The position numbers and the translations under genes are program-made. From the NCBI GenBank assembly GCA_030844895.1, contig CM061223.1, positions 15,077,994 to 15,141,993 on the forward strand: a stretch of DNA of 64,000 bases. Reading direction: 5' to 3'. Source of the stretch: Ambrosia x helenae (lineage: Eukaryota > Streptophyta > Magnoliopsida > Asterales > Asteraceae). The notes beneath the pieces are model-generated. The model was not told the DNA's origin and did no database searches. It saw only the letters and a list, made by a program, of their open reading frames with translations. Positions within the stretch are counted from its first letter, which is position 1, and every line of letters starts with the position of its first letter. Of this stretch, positions 44,910-57,000 are shown one piece after another.

Positions 44910-47315
44910 GACTAACAAACTGGCCAAGTTAGTGGTTTATTGGTTGAACTATTTTAAATCAAAATATATAATTATTTTATGTTTTTGTAAATTCATGTGT
45001 CCTTTGCGTTGATAATTCGATTCTACAAATCTTCATAAAATAGTTCAAAACTTAATACGAAAACTTAAAATTATGTAATTATAATCAGAATATTGTTTTT
45101 GCTATTTTCTAGACTTATATAAAAATAAATAAAAGTTGTTTGACAATTTAATATCATTAAAATATTGTTCATTTGACAATTAGCATCTTATGCTTTCTAT
45201 AACTTTTGTCCAATAATAGCGGCATTGTCAAACTAAATGACATGGAAGGGTTTGTTTTACAAATATGAAATATCAGTATTATGTTATAGCCCATGAGGAG
45301 CTACATGCTGATTTAATAAAACTAACCTCCATTTTTATATTTTTATTCACAAAAGTGTTTGGAAGCTTGGTATCAAATATGATATTTTAATATTTAAACT
45401 TCTACTTGTTTAAATATTACCTTTGACCGGATTAAATGTATCACTTTAGGCACACTTTTCTGAAGCTATTAAATTTTAATTTACTTCTTTACACTTTTTT
45501 CATGGTCCCCGCGGAGTAAGGTTCATTTTGCACCCAACAGACGTTTTGGTATTTAGTTGGAAAGGTGGGAAACATACATGTGTTGATTTTACCGGGGTGT
45601 TCCCCTTAGTTGGGCTTCATTATAGTGAGTTTGTGACCGGGCAAACGGTCATGAGAGCTAAACCCAAGAAACGTAACCTGGCCCACCCAGAGCCGAGACA
45701 CTACTATGAATAACTCGTTGGACCTTGGTCAGGAAACGGTAGCCTCCGGTGCCAATAAGCCAAAGGTATCAAAAGCCAGGGGTACAAAAACATGTTGGTT
45801 CTCCTCACAGACTTGTTGATTGTCGTTTTTGTCTTCTATTGTATTTTGTCTTGTTACGAAAGTGGTTCACATTTTTTATCGTGAAGTTTGTGTGTTCATT
45901 TTTTGGCACTTCACATTTTGCGTTTTTCTTTAATCTCTAGGCTCAATCAACTGTAATGTTTTTTATTTGTTCATACAAAATTACATCAAAATAGCAAAGC
46001 TAAGTTTGAGTTTGTCTACGGTAAAGTTTTCTCAATATAAATTTGAGTTTGTCTATTTGTTATAAATTCGTGTTGTTGTTTACGATTGGTCTCTGTTTTG
46101 ATCGCCGTTTGCTTACTACTTACGCCAGTTTTATGAACCCCGCACCCACAACGCGAGGGTAAACTCTAATTATTCTTACAAAACGTGCATATATATGTAG
46201 ACAACAAAATTTAGACCTATAAACCTAATTCCTCACACAAAGGGGATCTAACATGAGGATCATGAATGTAATCTTCAGAATTTTAAATTTATTATTCACC
46301 TATATAATCGCATTCTTATGCTCTTATTTTATACTGGTGGAAATGCCCGCACGTTGCTGTGGACAAGTGTTACTAAAAGTGTTTCAACTTACCCATATAT
46401 GTTTGCTCTTATTGACCAGTTCCCAATTCTAGTATTTTTTAGTTTTAGTCTTCTTATTCTTCTTCTCGTCCTATAAAATAATAGCAAACATCATTAGGTT
46501 TATTAAAAATTAATAATTTTATTAACGCAATAAATTGATTAAAAAAACATTGATCAACTACAACAACCATAATCGAAACCAAAGGGTGGAATTGTTCTGA
46601 CTTGTGATCGAAGCACCCACAATCCATTCCGAGCAGCCACACAGTATGATAGGTTATAGGGGAGATGTGAGTATAACCGAGTGCAATGGTTGCCCTAGAT
46701 TATTGAGCTGTCTTTTGTTGATGGCAAACTGAAACGGTGAACCATTCAATTTCCCATGATGAATAGCACATCAATGTTAATTTGAAGTTAGTGTCTCTTG
46801 TAATCCATTCAATATCTTAATTCTAACGTATTAATGACTTCATTTTATCCCATTAAATCTACTGCATTCAAACATTTTATTCAATATCACAAAAATGTAC
46901 AAGTTGCTTTTGCAAATAAGGGTATTATTGAAAGAATTTTTATCACATCTTAGGTATGAAGTAAGAAACTCTTCATATACCATCTTAAAAATCATAGAAA
47001 ATTACTATTGTATCCACCTTTTACTCCTTATAATGTAGTATAGAAGTATAGATATAGATATTTTTTTCCATAAAGTGTGAATAAGTTGTTCTATCCCTCT
47101 AATGAACAACCCAATAGGCCTGAAGTTGGGACATTGGGTTTGGTTAGCTATAAGGTTTGATTTTTTTGGGCCTACGGGCCGGATCCTTTCCTCCTTTAGA
47201 TGATCGAACTAAAATCATATTACACATCATCATCATCATCAAAATGTACATTAATAAGTTCCTTAATCAATTACTTGTGTATTACAGGTAATTTGTTATA
47301 CCACGATAAGCTGAA

Positions 47316-47355
<40 letters not shown>

Positions 47356-48971
47356 TAACTAACAATTTTGTAGTCGTGAAAGTTGAGCAAATGGTTTGAT
47401 GCATATCAACTTTGAGTAAATCTTTCACCGCTCATAGACTTGCACAGACCGGAATGGGTGGGGCCTTAAAAAAGTAACTTGTGGAACCAAAGTGTTCTCA
47501 TTTTCAAAATTAAAAAAATAAAAAACCCCCCTCAAATGCCTAGTTTGTTTTTTTTTTTAAACACTATAAATTGACACTCCTACATACTTCAAACTCACCA
47601 CAACCTATCTTAATGATGTGTGGTAAAAACACATTGTTAATATGCTAGTTTTGTATATATTTTAGTGTTTGATCGATGTATTTTATGTGTTTTAAGTATA
47701 ACATAAATCCATTATTTTTATTATTATTTGTTATGTAGTTTGTTTTGATTTTTGCATTTTGTAGGTTTATATTTAATAAGCTCATTAGTGTGTTAGTAAT
47801 GTATCTAAATGAAAATGAAAGTCACGTATGATCACAAGTGAACCATATATGAATGGCATTAAAATGAGTTTTATGAATTAAATTAAATCAGATTTAATAT
47901 ATTAATAATCGACTTACTTGTGGAATTATAATGCAGGATTACAATTTACAACACTTCTACAATTTATGTAAAGAGACTTTAATTGGGCTCATTCAATATG
48001 GTTTTGATGTGTGGGTCACCGCAAGAAAAAAAAAGGAAAAACAAAATATGGGCCCAAAAGAATGAATGGAAGTTTGTGGAGGTTGTTGTATTTTATTATT
48101 ATTCTTTGACGGCTGTTGGAGGAACTACGAAGGAGAGCCTTCTTGGCTGCTGATTAGGTTGCATAGCAGCAAGAGGGTCGCACAACACAAGCAACAAGGG
48201 GAGAGGAGATGGTGGTGTCTACCCTAGCTATGCGAGGTTAAGTCACAAGTGATTCTCTCCGGGTGAATGGTTAGTTATTTTGCAAGGGTTTTGCTACGTT
48301 TGTTAAACATTGGATTGAATTTGTGATTGTTTGATTTCCGAATTTCAATTGTGGTTTCCATTAATATTGGTTTTGAACGTTTATTGAATGATTGCTTGTT
48401 TTGGATTTCATCAGCCAACACGGTTTCTTATCGAGGGTCATTGAATACTTGCAAGTCGTGTCTTTCAATATTACGAGTCATTAAGATATTGTTAGGTGAT
48501 AATCAACCGAGTCAACAGTCGCGGTCTAGTTATCGGTTGTCAGCAAAGTCATTAATCAACCTTCTTTATCAATCATATTAAACCACAAATCATGTCTATG
48601 TGATTCCAATTGACCTGTTTGCAAACCCGAGTGAATATGGCTAACCAGAATCCTGGAGAGACCACCCTTTTCTCATATTTGTTTCTAAATTAATTTCAGT
48701 TTTCATTAGTTTAGCTACTAAAGTAAATCCAAAGTTCAGCTTTAAATTAATTTAGTTATTTTTAGTTTAAATAATCAAATGAAACGTGCAACATTAACCA
48801 CATGCTCCTCGTGGATTCGATACCCTACTTACACAAGCTATCTAGTTTATTTAGGTTTTTGCATGACCCAACGACAGGTCATCACTCAACAATCTCACAA
48901 ATATTATTACTACTTTCTATAACCACAATGAACTCAAGTGATGATGACACACCGATAATCTCCACCTCCAA
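44910..48971. other. Mostly unassigned 4-kb stretch
   Basis: AT-rich DNA with only short ORFs. It contains a protein-like fragment at 45528-45713, a 35-nt poly(T) at 47320-47354, a (CAT)n run near 47228, and a repeat-like stretch 47590-48890 ending in CTCCTCGTGGATTCGATACC and a GTCGTTGGGTCATGC complement, a tail I associate with retroelement transcripts of composites but cannot assign. No promoter or host gene is supported. Confidence 0.4.
45528..45713 (+). pseudogene. Fragment of a transposon-associated ORF (tentative)
   Basis: The frame reads PTDVLVFSWKGGKHTCVDFT, then GVFPLVGL, then GFVTGQ-like and MRAKPKK. From memory, the pattern DVL.W..GK..CVD.TGVSPLVGL is common in plant reverse-transcriptase-associated ORFs annotated under many names. 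There is no start context and no upstream homologous frame, so it is a fragment. The assignment is a remembered resemblance only. Confidence 0.4.
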
Positions 48972-48974
48972 TTA

Positions 48975-49032
48975 GGCTGTGAGGTGTTGTACTGTCGGGG
49001 AGGAGTCACCGGCGCCACCTCATCACTGTTCC

Positions 49033-49067
<35 letters not shown>

Positions 49068-49202
49068 AAGAGAGAGATAGAGAGAAGAGCTCGGGGAGGA
49101 GGGGAAATTTCCCCATTTGCACTGAAATTCCAGAGGGGGGGGGGGGGTTTCCTCGACAGGGGAGGTGCCACGTTGGCTCCCCGTCTCCCACACCCACCCG
49201 CC
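48975..49202. mobile_element. MITE G1 (Harbinger type, 228 bp)
   Basis: Ends GGCTGTGAGGTGTTG and, reverse-complemented, GGCGGGTGGGTGTGG, with TTA on both sides (48972-48974, 49203-49205). It contains a (GA)n run and a G run (12-13). The interior (TTTCCCC...GACAGGGGAGGTGCCAC) matches the neighbouring MITE. Confidence 0.7.
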
Positions 49203-49282
49203 TTATGCCTCCAAATCCTGATATTCAATTAATGCAAATAATCATGGAGCAGTTTAGGCTATGGGTTGTGGTTTCCCCTCCC

Positions 49283-50005
49283 TGTTGGGATCAGTTTTGC
49301 TCTTTTTGCTAAGTAAGAACTTGCTATCTTGACACTTAAGTGTTTAGCAAGCCCTTGTAAATCAGATTATAAGCACAACGGAATGTATAAGTTAAAGCAA
49401 CACTTTTTATACTAAGGAAGAGTTATTACTCCCCCTTGATGATTGAAACTAATAAATGACAAGTATTTATTATGAATCCAAGCAGTAAATGAGAATTAGA
49501 TACTTAGACAGATTCACAATAAATACGGAAATGGAATAGAACAGTGAAAGTGTTTGAAGGATTTTTCTATTAAAAATCAATGTCTAAAATAGAAGGTTGA
49601 AGCCTCATATTTATAGACGTTTACATACATGTATCTTGCCAAAAAGCAAGTACAGAAACAACAGAAACAAGTTGCACAAGTTGCAACATTGAAACTAACA
49701 AATACAGCTAAAAGTAATAATAAACAATAAACTACTGATGCAAAAAGGCGGTGGAAAATATCTGATGCTAAGTGCTGATGAATGACAAACTACTGATGAG
49801 TAGTTTGTCTTCAGTACTTCTGAAGTGAACTTGTCTGGTTTGGACTTCAGAACTTCTGATGAAGTTTCTTCTTCAGCACTTCTCTTATCTTCTCTTCAGC
49901 AGTTCTTTGTTTTCTTTTCAGTACTTCTATACTTAGCCAAAATGACAGAAGTGAATTAGACTAAGGTTTCCAAAAGTGGTTTCACCAATCCTCTTTGTCC
50001 TAACA
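49283..50005 (-). repeat. Element F 3' LTR (723 bp)
   Basis: TGTTGGGATC to GTCCTAACA. It has a duplicated 9-mer (ACAAGTTGC) absent from the other LTR. TATA box on the minus strand at 49608-49615. Followed by the minus-strand polypurine tract ATCTCCCCCTGG (50006-50017). Confidence 0.93.
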
Positions 50006-50046
50006 ATCTCCCCCTGGATTGATGAAGCCAAAACCTTACTAATTCC

Positions 50047-50421
50047 TTATGTTTTTCTTCTGTCTTGAACAATCTTCCATATCTTTTTGTACATGGTGTT
50101 CTTGAGCTGGTTTAACTGACCATCAGATAGAGATCCTCTCTGTGGTTCTAGATGTTGAATTGTGAGCAGGTCTTGTGTTGACAGTTTCTTCAGATCACTG
50201 ATCTTCTTGTAAGCCCTGCTTGAGAGGTCTCTTCTTGTCAACAATACTGAGTTGTTATCAGTAAGTGACCATCTGATGATAGGTATCTTTGACTTGTTAA
50301 AGTCAGAAGAATAGGGAACCAGACTTGTCCCTTGGGTTGATGGTCCTGAGTGCTGGATGCTTTCAGTTTTAGTTAGCCTCAGGTGGGATTCTCTTCCTTG
50401 TTGTTGTTGCATATCAGGCAT
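50047..50421 (-). pseudogene. Extra 3' ORF of element F, C-terminal piece
   Basis: 124 codons in the same frame as 50422-53550, directly after its TAG; the first codon after the stop is ATG. It contains basic patches and SRAYKKISDLKKLSTQDLLT. It ends 42 bp before the LTR, so the original protein probably ran to here and was about 1,166 residues. No known motif. Confidence 0.65.
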
Positions 50422-53400
50422 CTAAACAGTTGGGAGATGGTGTTCAGTCACTACTCTGGTATGCAGCTTTTCTTTGATGGTCTTTTGTATTTGGTAGGCA
50501 AAAGTGGAAGGATCCCTGAATTGTGTTAACAGAGGTTTCTCCTCAATGTCAAAATCTGAATGGACTATTGAACTTCCTTCAAGTAGTACCATTTTGAAGT
50601 CAGTTTTGACATTGTCCTCTGCCTTCTTTCTCTGAGTAGCAGTTCTTCTTCTTGATACACCAGAAGTTCTAACTACTGATCTTGAAGGATCAGCAGTTTG
50701 AAACTTCTCTGGATTTGCAGCCTTGGCAGTCAAGTATTTCTTGTAAGTATCCATTAGTCTTTCTTCTTTCCATCTGGATACTGAGGCTTTTGAACCATAG
50801 CCCTCTGCTACTAACTCTTCTATTATTTGGGCTCTCTTGGCCTTTCCTTCTTTGCTTGTGGCCATTTTGTCTGCAAGCAGTTGTGCTCTTCTTGTCAGCT
50901 CTTGCATGGAGAGTCCTTTGAGTGTATAGGCTTTAGTCTTGCTGTTCTTGGTAATGTAAGACACCAGTTGTTGTCTTTTATCTTGTTCAGCAATCTCATC
51001 AAGGCTAGTCTGCCTTTGTAGTTCAGCTTCATAAGCCTGAAGTTTTTCTTCATGGCTTAAATCTAGATCATCCCTTTCTTCCAGAGTTTTCCAAATCAGA
51101 TCTTCTCTGGCCTTCTTGTTGGCTGCAACTAAGCTCTTCTCTAATAATTCAGCTGATTGAGAGATAGGAGAAGGGTTTAGTACAGTCATTGTTGTAACAG
51201 TTGTAGGCCTGATGGGATCAGATGTTGGTTGAATGGGAGCAGTGGTTCTGGAAGGGTCAGTTGTTTGAGGTTTGGAAGTGTTAACCTCTGATGGGTTGAC
51301 AACTGCTGATGGTTTGTCAACTACTGAAGGATTGTCTTCAGTACTTTCTGATTCTTCATCAGAACTTTTGCCATCAGAAGTTTCTTCATTGTGCCTTAGG
51401 GATTCTTCAGATGTTTGGGTCTCATCTTCTTTCTCTGCTGCTTCAATTTCTTCTATTGAGACACCAAACTGTTTGGCCAGTTTTTCTTTCCTAGCCTGAT
51501 CTTTTTGATCTCTTTCAAGGATGGCCACTCTTGCCCTTATCCTGGCTTGGAATGACTCCTTAGGTTCCCTGATCTTCTCCCCCTTTTTGGATTCATCAAT
51601 TTTAACCCTTGAAGCAGAGGGTTGGGAGAATTGTCCTTGAAGATGAGCAATCTGTTTGCTGTTGAAGTCTATTTTGTTGGACAGATCATTCATCTTGGTC
51701 TTGATCACTCCAAATTGATTCTTGATAGACAGCTCCAAGTCAGCTGTGTATGTTTGGAAGTGATTTCTGATGAGTGTATTCATCATGTGGTACAGGGGAC
51801 CCTCTGGGCTGCATAGTTGGTTCAGGTCTATGCTTGTTTGCCCAGGGAATTGGGTAGGCATTTGTTGTGAAGGGGGTGTTTTTAGGAGATCCTCATGTTG
51901 TACAGAGGATGCCACTCTAGGGGTTTTAGGGATTGAGTGGGCTTTAACCTGTGCAGGGGTGACTGGCTTCTTGAGCCTGGATACCCCTGAAACAGGACCT
52001 TCAGAAAGTGCCGTCAATTCAGTAGTTTGTGTTTTTGAAACATCATCCAAATTAATGGAATCATCTGAATCCCTGATGTTGCCCTCAATGAGGACTGTCT
52101 CAGTTAAATCATGAGCTGAGCCCAACTCAGTTCTCTCATGAACCTCTTGTTCTTGGTTCTGAGGATTTCCTACTTCAGGCATTAAGCCTTCATCAGTAGT
52201 TGCCACATCTGAGGTCTTAGCTATGTTACTTCTATCCTCAGATCCACCACTGGGTGGTAACTGAGTAGTAGCAGCCTCAGATGCCCCAAGAGTCTCTAAA
52301 ATTGGGCTTAAAGACTCTGGTCCACCCTCATCTCTTGGGATAGGGCTAGAGATGTCCACATCCATGTCTGATGTAGTGGTTATGTCCCCTGTTTGTTGTG
52401 GTTGTAGGGGACTGACATGATCAGATGGGACCTTCTCTTTTAGCCCAGAGAGAAGTTTGGCAATTTCTATTGCCTCTTGTTCAGAAATTTGTGGGGTTGG
52501 TTCAGTAGTTTGGGCAATAGGTGAAAGTTGTTGTTCAGCAGTTTCAAAAGAAGAGTGTGTTTCATATGTTTTTCTAAGTCTTTTTCTTTTGAATAAAATG
52601 GTTATGGGTGCTCTTGGTGGGGTTTGAGATGGATGAGACTGAGAGGGTGTTTCAGTCTCACCTATTTGAAGAGCAGACTGCTCATGAGCATGTTCAGGCA
52701 TCTCAACCTCCTGAATAGCTTTTCTTTTGGGTTGGTGGGTTTTAGTCTTTGTTGGCTTGGGCTTTTTGGCTTTTGGTGGTGTGAGTTTGGAAGATGTGGG
52801 CTTCAGGGGGACTTGTTGTTGTTCTCCCTGATCATCTTCTGGCCAGGCAGCCGGTTTGTTATGCCTTGAGTATGCTTGTGATGTTAAAGGATTTAGAGTT
52901 GAAATTTTTCCCACAAGCACCTCATTACCCAGTTCCCCTATTATGCATTGCATAATGAACCTTGGGTACAACAAAAACTTTTTCTTGGTATTATTGTGAT
53001 GTAACACCAACTCATTGAAAAATAGTTTTGATGCCCTGAATTTAGTTTCATTCACAATGGAATGAAATATTGGTTGAAAAGTGGAGGGCATCTGGTCATA
53101 AGACCCTGTTTTTGGACTCAAACACATAATAATATAATGAAACAAAAGCTTGTATTTTGGTTCAAAATATTTTTTGAAGATTGTAGCATGGGAGAGAGTA
53201 CCTTGATAACCACACTCAGTCATGGTTAGGTGAATATCAGAATTAGCAACATGGTCAGGGGCAGTTACATCATCCAGACCCAGTCTTGTTGCCAGTGTGG
53301 CCGGTGTGATGGTCAGTGGTTTCCCTTTTATTCTTGAGTTGAGGGAAATGACCTCATCATCCGTTGTCACCGTCTCAGCATTTGCCCAGAACTCATTCAG

Positions 53401-53550
53401 AGTTTCAGTGTGAATTGGTGGGTTTATTGTGAGAGCAGTAAAATATTGGGATTTTACGACAAGATCAATGATCTCATCGTATTGGGACCAGCCTTCTTGT
53501 TTTTCAAGAAAGGCCCTTTGATTGTGTCCCTGCTTTAGAACTAGAGCCAT
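50422..53550 (-). CDS. Extra 3' ORF of element F (1042 aa), SIRE env-like position
   Basis: Lies downstream of pol after a spacer of about 520 bp, where SIRE/Maximus elements carry an envelope-like ORF. Residues 1-220 look folded (YFTALTINPPIHTETLNEFW, then LATRLGLDDV and FHYIIMCLSPKTGSYDQMP). From memory this head resembles composite proteins annotated synaptobrevin longin-like, a label I consider misleading. Residues about 240-560 are Pro/Thr/Ser-rich, about 600-650 could form a coiled coil (IKTKMNDLSNKIDFNSKQIA), and the rest is charged and helical. I see no signal peptide, membrane anchor or fusion motif, so an envelope role is not supported by the sequence. The frame is open for 3.1 kb, which argues for recent function. 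Confidence 0.75.
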   Translation of the reverse strand: MALVLKQGHNQRAFLEKQEGWSQYDEIIDLVVKSQYFTALTINPPIHTETLNEFWANAETVTTDDEVISLNSRIKGKPLTITPATLATRLGLDDVTAPDHVANSDIHLTMTECGYQGTLSHATIFKKYFEPKYKLLFHYIIMCLSPKTGSYDQMPSTFQPIFHSIVNETKFRASKLFFNELVLHHNNTKKKFLLYPRFIMQCIIGELGNEVLVGKISTLNPLTSQAYSRHNKPAAWPEDDQGEQQQVPLKPTSSKLTPPKAKKPKPTKTKTHQPKRKAIQEVEMPEHAHEQSALQIGETETPSQSHPSQTPPRAPITILFKRKRLRKTYETHSSFETAEQQLSPIAQTTEPTPQISEQEAIEIAKLLSGLKEKVPSDHVSPLQPQQTGDITTTSDMDVDISSPIPRDEGGPESLSPILETLGASEAATTQLPPSGGSEDRSNIAKTSDVATTDEGLMPEVGNPQNQEQEVHERTELGSAHDLTETVLIEGNIRDSDDSINLDDVSKTQTTELTALSEGPVSGVSRLKKPVTPAQVKAHSIPKTPRVASSVQHEDLLKTPPSQQMPTQFPGQTSIDLNQLCSPEGPLYHMMNTLIRNHFQTYTADLELSIKNQFGVIKTKMNDLSNKIDFNSKQIAHLQGQFSQPSASRVKIDESKKGEKIREPKESFQARIRARVAILERDQKDQARKEKLAKQFGVSIEEIEAAEKEDETQTSEESLRHNEETSDGKSSDEESESTEDNPSVVDKPSAVVNPSEVNTSKPQTTDPSRTTAPIQPTSDPIRPTTVTTMTVLNPSPISQSAELLEKSLVAANKKAREDLIWKTLEERDDLDLSHEEKLQAYEAELQRQTSLDEIAEQDKRQQLVSYITKNSKTKAYTLKGLSMQELTRRAQLLADKMATSKEGKAKRAQIIEELVAEGYGSKASVSRWKEERLMDTYKKYLTAKAANPEKFQTADPSRSVVRTSGVSRRRTATQRKKAEDNVKTDFKMVLLEGSSIVHSDFDIEEKPLLTQFRDPSTFAYQIQKTIKEKLHTRVVTEHHLPTV

Positions 53551-54071
53551 GTGGTTTGGGTTTTGATCGAACAGTTGATTTGCAGGTTTAGGTTATTGAG
53601 AGAGTTTTTGAGAGAGAAGGAGGGATATTTTGAGTTTGAAAGGATAAGTGTGGAGAAAAAGGTATTTATCAGAAGTTTTAACCGCTTGAATCTTCTTTAT
53701 TAGAAGTTTTTAAACCGCCTTAGGTTAAAAAATCTTTTTATCAGAGGTTTTAAACTGATTAGGTCAAACCTCTGATGATGGGAAAAGTCAGATTTGCCCT
53801 TTTGACTAAAACTGCTGATGAAGGATTACTTCATCAGTAGTTCCCATTTCCTCTTCAGTAGTTTTAACAGCTGATGAGAAATGTTTTTTAAATACTTTTA
53901 TTCATAACTTCTGAAGTTTATTTTATCAGAAGTTACACACTTTTCAGAAATTATCCCCATACTGATGTTTTGTTCATCAGTAGTTTCTCTCTTTTTCAGA
54001 AGTTTTGTTTCAGACTTTTTGTCTGTTTTGTAAGTGAAAAATGAAAAATTGCAGAATAATAAAATAAACAC
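53551..54071 (-). other. Spacer between pol and extra ORF, element F
   Basis: Non-coding, dense in the words ACTGCTGATG, CATCAGTAGTT and ATCAGAAGTT. There is no single stop separating pol from the extra ORF, so the SIRE1-type readthrough of pol into the 3' ORF cannot apply; a spliced or separate mRNA would be needed. Confidence 0.6.
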
Positions 54072-57000
54072 TTACAAATTTAGCATCCCAAGCATGGATA
54101 CTAACTTCTGAAATGTTGATGTGTCAAGGGGTTTTGTGAAGATGTCAGCTATTTGATTAGCTGTTGCTACATGCTTCACCTCAATCTTTCCTTTTTCATA
54201 GCAATCTCTTATGAAATGGTACCTGATCTCAATATGTTTGGTTTTTGAGAACTGTACCGGATTTTGAATGATGCTAATGGCAGATTTGCTGTCTACAAAC
54301 AAAGGTGTCTTGGTCTCTTTGATTCCATAATCAAGAAGTTGATATTGGAGCCATTGTATCTGTGATGTACAACTTGCAGCTGCAATGTATTCAGCTTCAG
54401 CAGTTGAAGTTGCAACAGATGTTTGCTTCTTTGATTGCCATGACACTAGACAGTTACCCAGGAATTGACAACCACCAGATGTTGACTTTCTTGTCATCTT
54501 ACACCCTGCATAGTCACTATCTGAAAAAGCTGATAACTTGGTATTGCTTGAAGCAGGATACCAAATTCCAAGTGTTGGAGTTCCTTTCAGATATCTGAAA
54601 ATTCTTTTGACTGCTATAAGGTGTGATTCCCTTGGTGCTGATTGATATCTAGCACAGACACATGTTGAAAACATAATATCTGGTCTAGAAGCAGTTAAGT
54701 ATAAAAGGGAACCTATCATGCATCTGTACATGGTTTGATCAACCTGTTTTCCTTGATCATCAGGTTCAACTTGTGTGATTGGTGTCATGGGAGTGGAACA
54801 TGATTTACAGTCATTTAAAGAAAATTTGTTCAATAATTCTTTAACATATTTTGATTGATGTATAAAAGTTCCATTTGTTTGTTGCTTGATCTGCAGTCCT
54901 AGAAAGTACTGCAGTTCTCCCATGGTACTCATCTCAAATTTTGATTGCATGAGTTTCTTAAAATCATCACACAGTTTTGTGTTTGTTGAACCAAAAATGA
55001 TATCATCAACATAAATTTGAACAAGTAAGACATGATTTCCAACATGTTTAATGAAAAGAGTTTTATCAATGGCACCTCTTGTAAAGTTATTTTTGAGTAA
55101 AAAGGTGGAGAGTGTATCATACCAGGCTCTTGGAGCCTGTTTGAGCCCATAAAGAGCTTTGTCCAGTCTGTACACCCACTCAGGATGAGAAGGATCCTCA
55201 AACCCAGGTGGCTGACAGACATACACCTCCTCTTTTATTTTTCCATACAAAAATGCACTTTTCACATCCATTTGATAAACTTTAATTTTGTTGGAAATGG
55301 CATAGGCCAGAAATAACCTGATGGCCTCAAGCCTTGCAACTGGAGCAAAGGTTTCATCATAGTCAATTCCCTCTTCTTGAGAGTACCCTTGAACTACCAG
55401 TCTTGCCTTGTTCTTGATTATCATACCAGCTTCATCTTGTTTGTTCCTGAAAACCCATCTTGTGCCAATTGGTTGCTTGTTTGGAGGTAAGGGACAGATT
55501 TCCCAGACCTGTTGCTTGTTGAACTGAAGCAGTTCATCTTGCATAGCTTGCACCCAATTATTGTCTTTGAGGGCTTCCTGGTACTTCTTTGGTTCCAACT
55601 GTGAAATAAAGGCTGAAAATAGGCAAAAGTTGGAGAGCTGGTTTCTGGTAAGAACACCTGAAGCTATATCACCCATGACTTGATCAAGTGGATGATCTCT
55701 ATGTTCAATCAGTTGTTGTAAACCACTGACAGGTGTAGGTGGCTCTTGTTCTTCAAACAAACTACTGAGGTCTATAATATCTGGTTCAGCAGTTTTAGCT
55801 TCTTCAGTAGTTGCAGGTGCTGAAGCAGATGTTTGAGTTTGGCCTTCAGTATTTGTTGGATCAGAAGTTTGTGAAACTTCTGATGGTGTTGAAGTTGACT
55901 TAATGACTGTTTGAGGAGTCCATGGTGTAGGATCCTCATCTTCAAACCTTTGATCACCATAATAAGTAGGTTTGGAAGAAGTAACAGTCTTTTCAGGTCC
56001 AAAGTGGAAGTTGTCAAGGTCAAAGAGTTCAGCAGGATGTGCTGGAATAAGAGTGTGTTTTGACTCATTGAACTTGACATTCAATGTTTCTTCTACTATC
56101 CTGGTGTGAGAATTAAAAACCTTGTAGGCTTTTCTAGTTGAAGAATAACCAAGAAAGTAACCTGAGTCAACTTTGGCAGCAAACTTTGAAATAGATTCCT
56201 TGATGTTCAAGATGAAACATTGACACCCAAAAGCCCTGAAAAAGGAGATAAGGGGCTTCATGCCATGAAGAACTTCATAGGCAGTCTTGGAATGTCTCTT
56301 GACCACAAGAACTCTATTCTGAACATAACATGATGTGTTAACTGCTTCTGCCCAAAAGTACAAGGGCAGTCCAGAATCAGCTAACATTGTTCTTGCTCCT
56401 TCTATCAATGTTCTGTTCTTCCTTTCTACTACACCATTTTGTTCAGGAGTTCTGGGAACACTGTATTGTCTAATAATCCCTTTAGACAAACAGAATTCAT
56501 CCAGAGTTTTGTTCCTGAACTCTGTCCCATTGTCACTTCTAATGGTTTTGACAGATAGAGAATATTGTTTCTCTACTTGTAGAATGAAGAACTTGATGAT
56601 TTCAGCAGCCTCATCCTTTGAAAATAAGAAGAATACCCATGTGAATCTTGAGTAGTCATCAATGATGACTAAGCAGTACTTCTTCTTACCAAGGCTCATA
56701 ATCTTGACAGGTCCAAATAAGTCCATATGGAGTAGTTGAAGACATGCAGTTGTTTTTGATTCTTCAATAGACTTATAGGAGGACTTATGCTGTTTTCCCT
56801 TTAAACAGGATACACAGTGTTCTTGACACTGGTATACTTTCAAAGGTAGACCTCTGACCAAGCCCATTTTTGTGACTTTATTTATGGTTTTAAAGTTCAC
56901 ATGGCCAAGTCTCCTGTGCCAGAGATCTGTTTCTGAAGTTGATGCCCTTGAGAAGAAACAGGCAGTGTTGTTCAATACTTTGTCTTTCTCAATGTCCACT

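Noticed and set aside
44563..47354. Poly(T) runs as retrogene tails
   Set aside because: The run at 44563-44605 is part of LTR D; the one at 47320-47354 has no retrogene or target duplication that I can see.
48984..49232. Small genes on either strand around the GA and G runs
   Set aside because: ORFs come from the MITE and low-complexity runs; no protein-like composition.
50422..53550. Host synaptobrevin/longin-like gene
   Set aside because: It is inside element F between pol and LTR, on the same strand, with no SNARE motif or membrane anchor.
53550..54072. SIRE1-style UAG readthrough from pol into the env-like ORF
   Set aside because: Pol ends in TAA and about 520 bp with stops separate it from the extra ORF.
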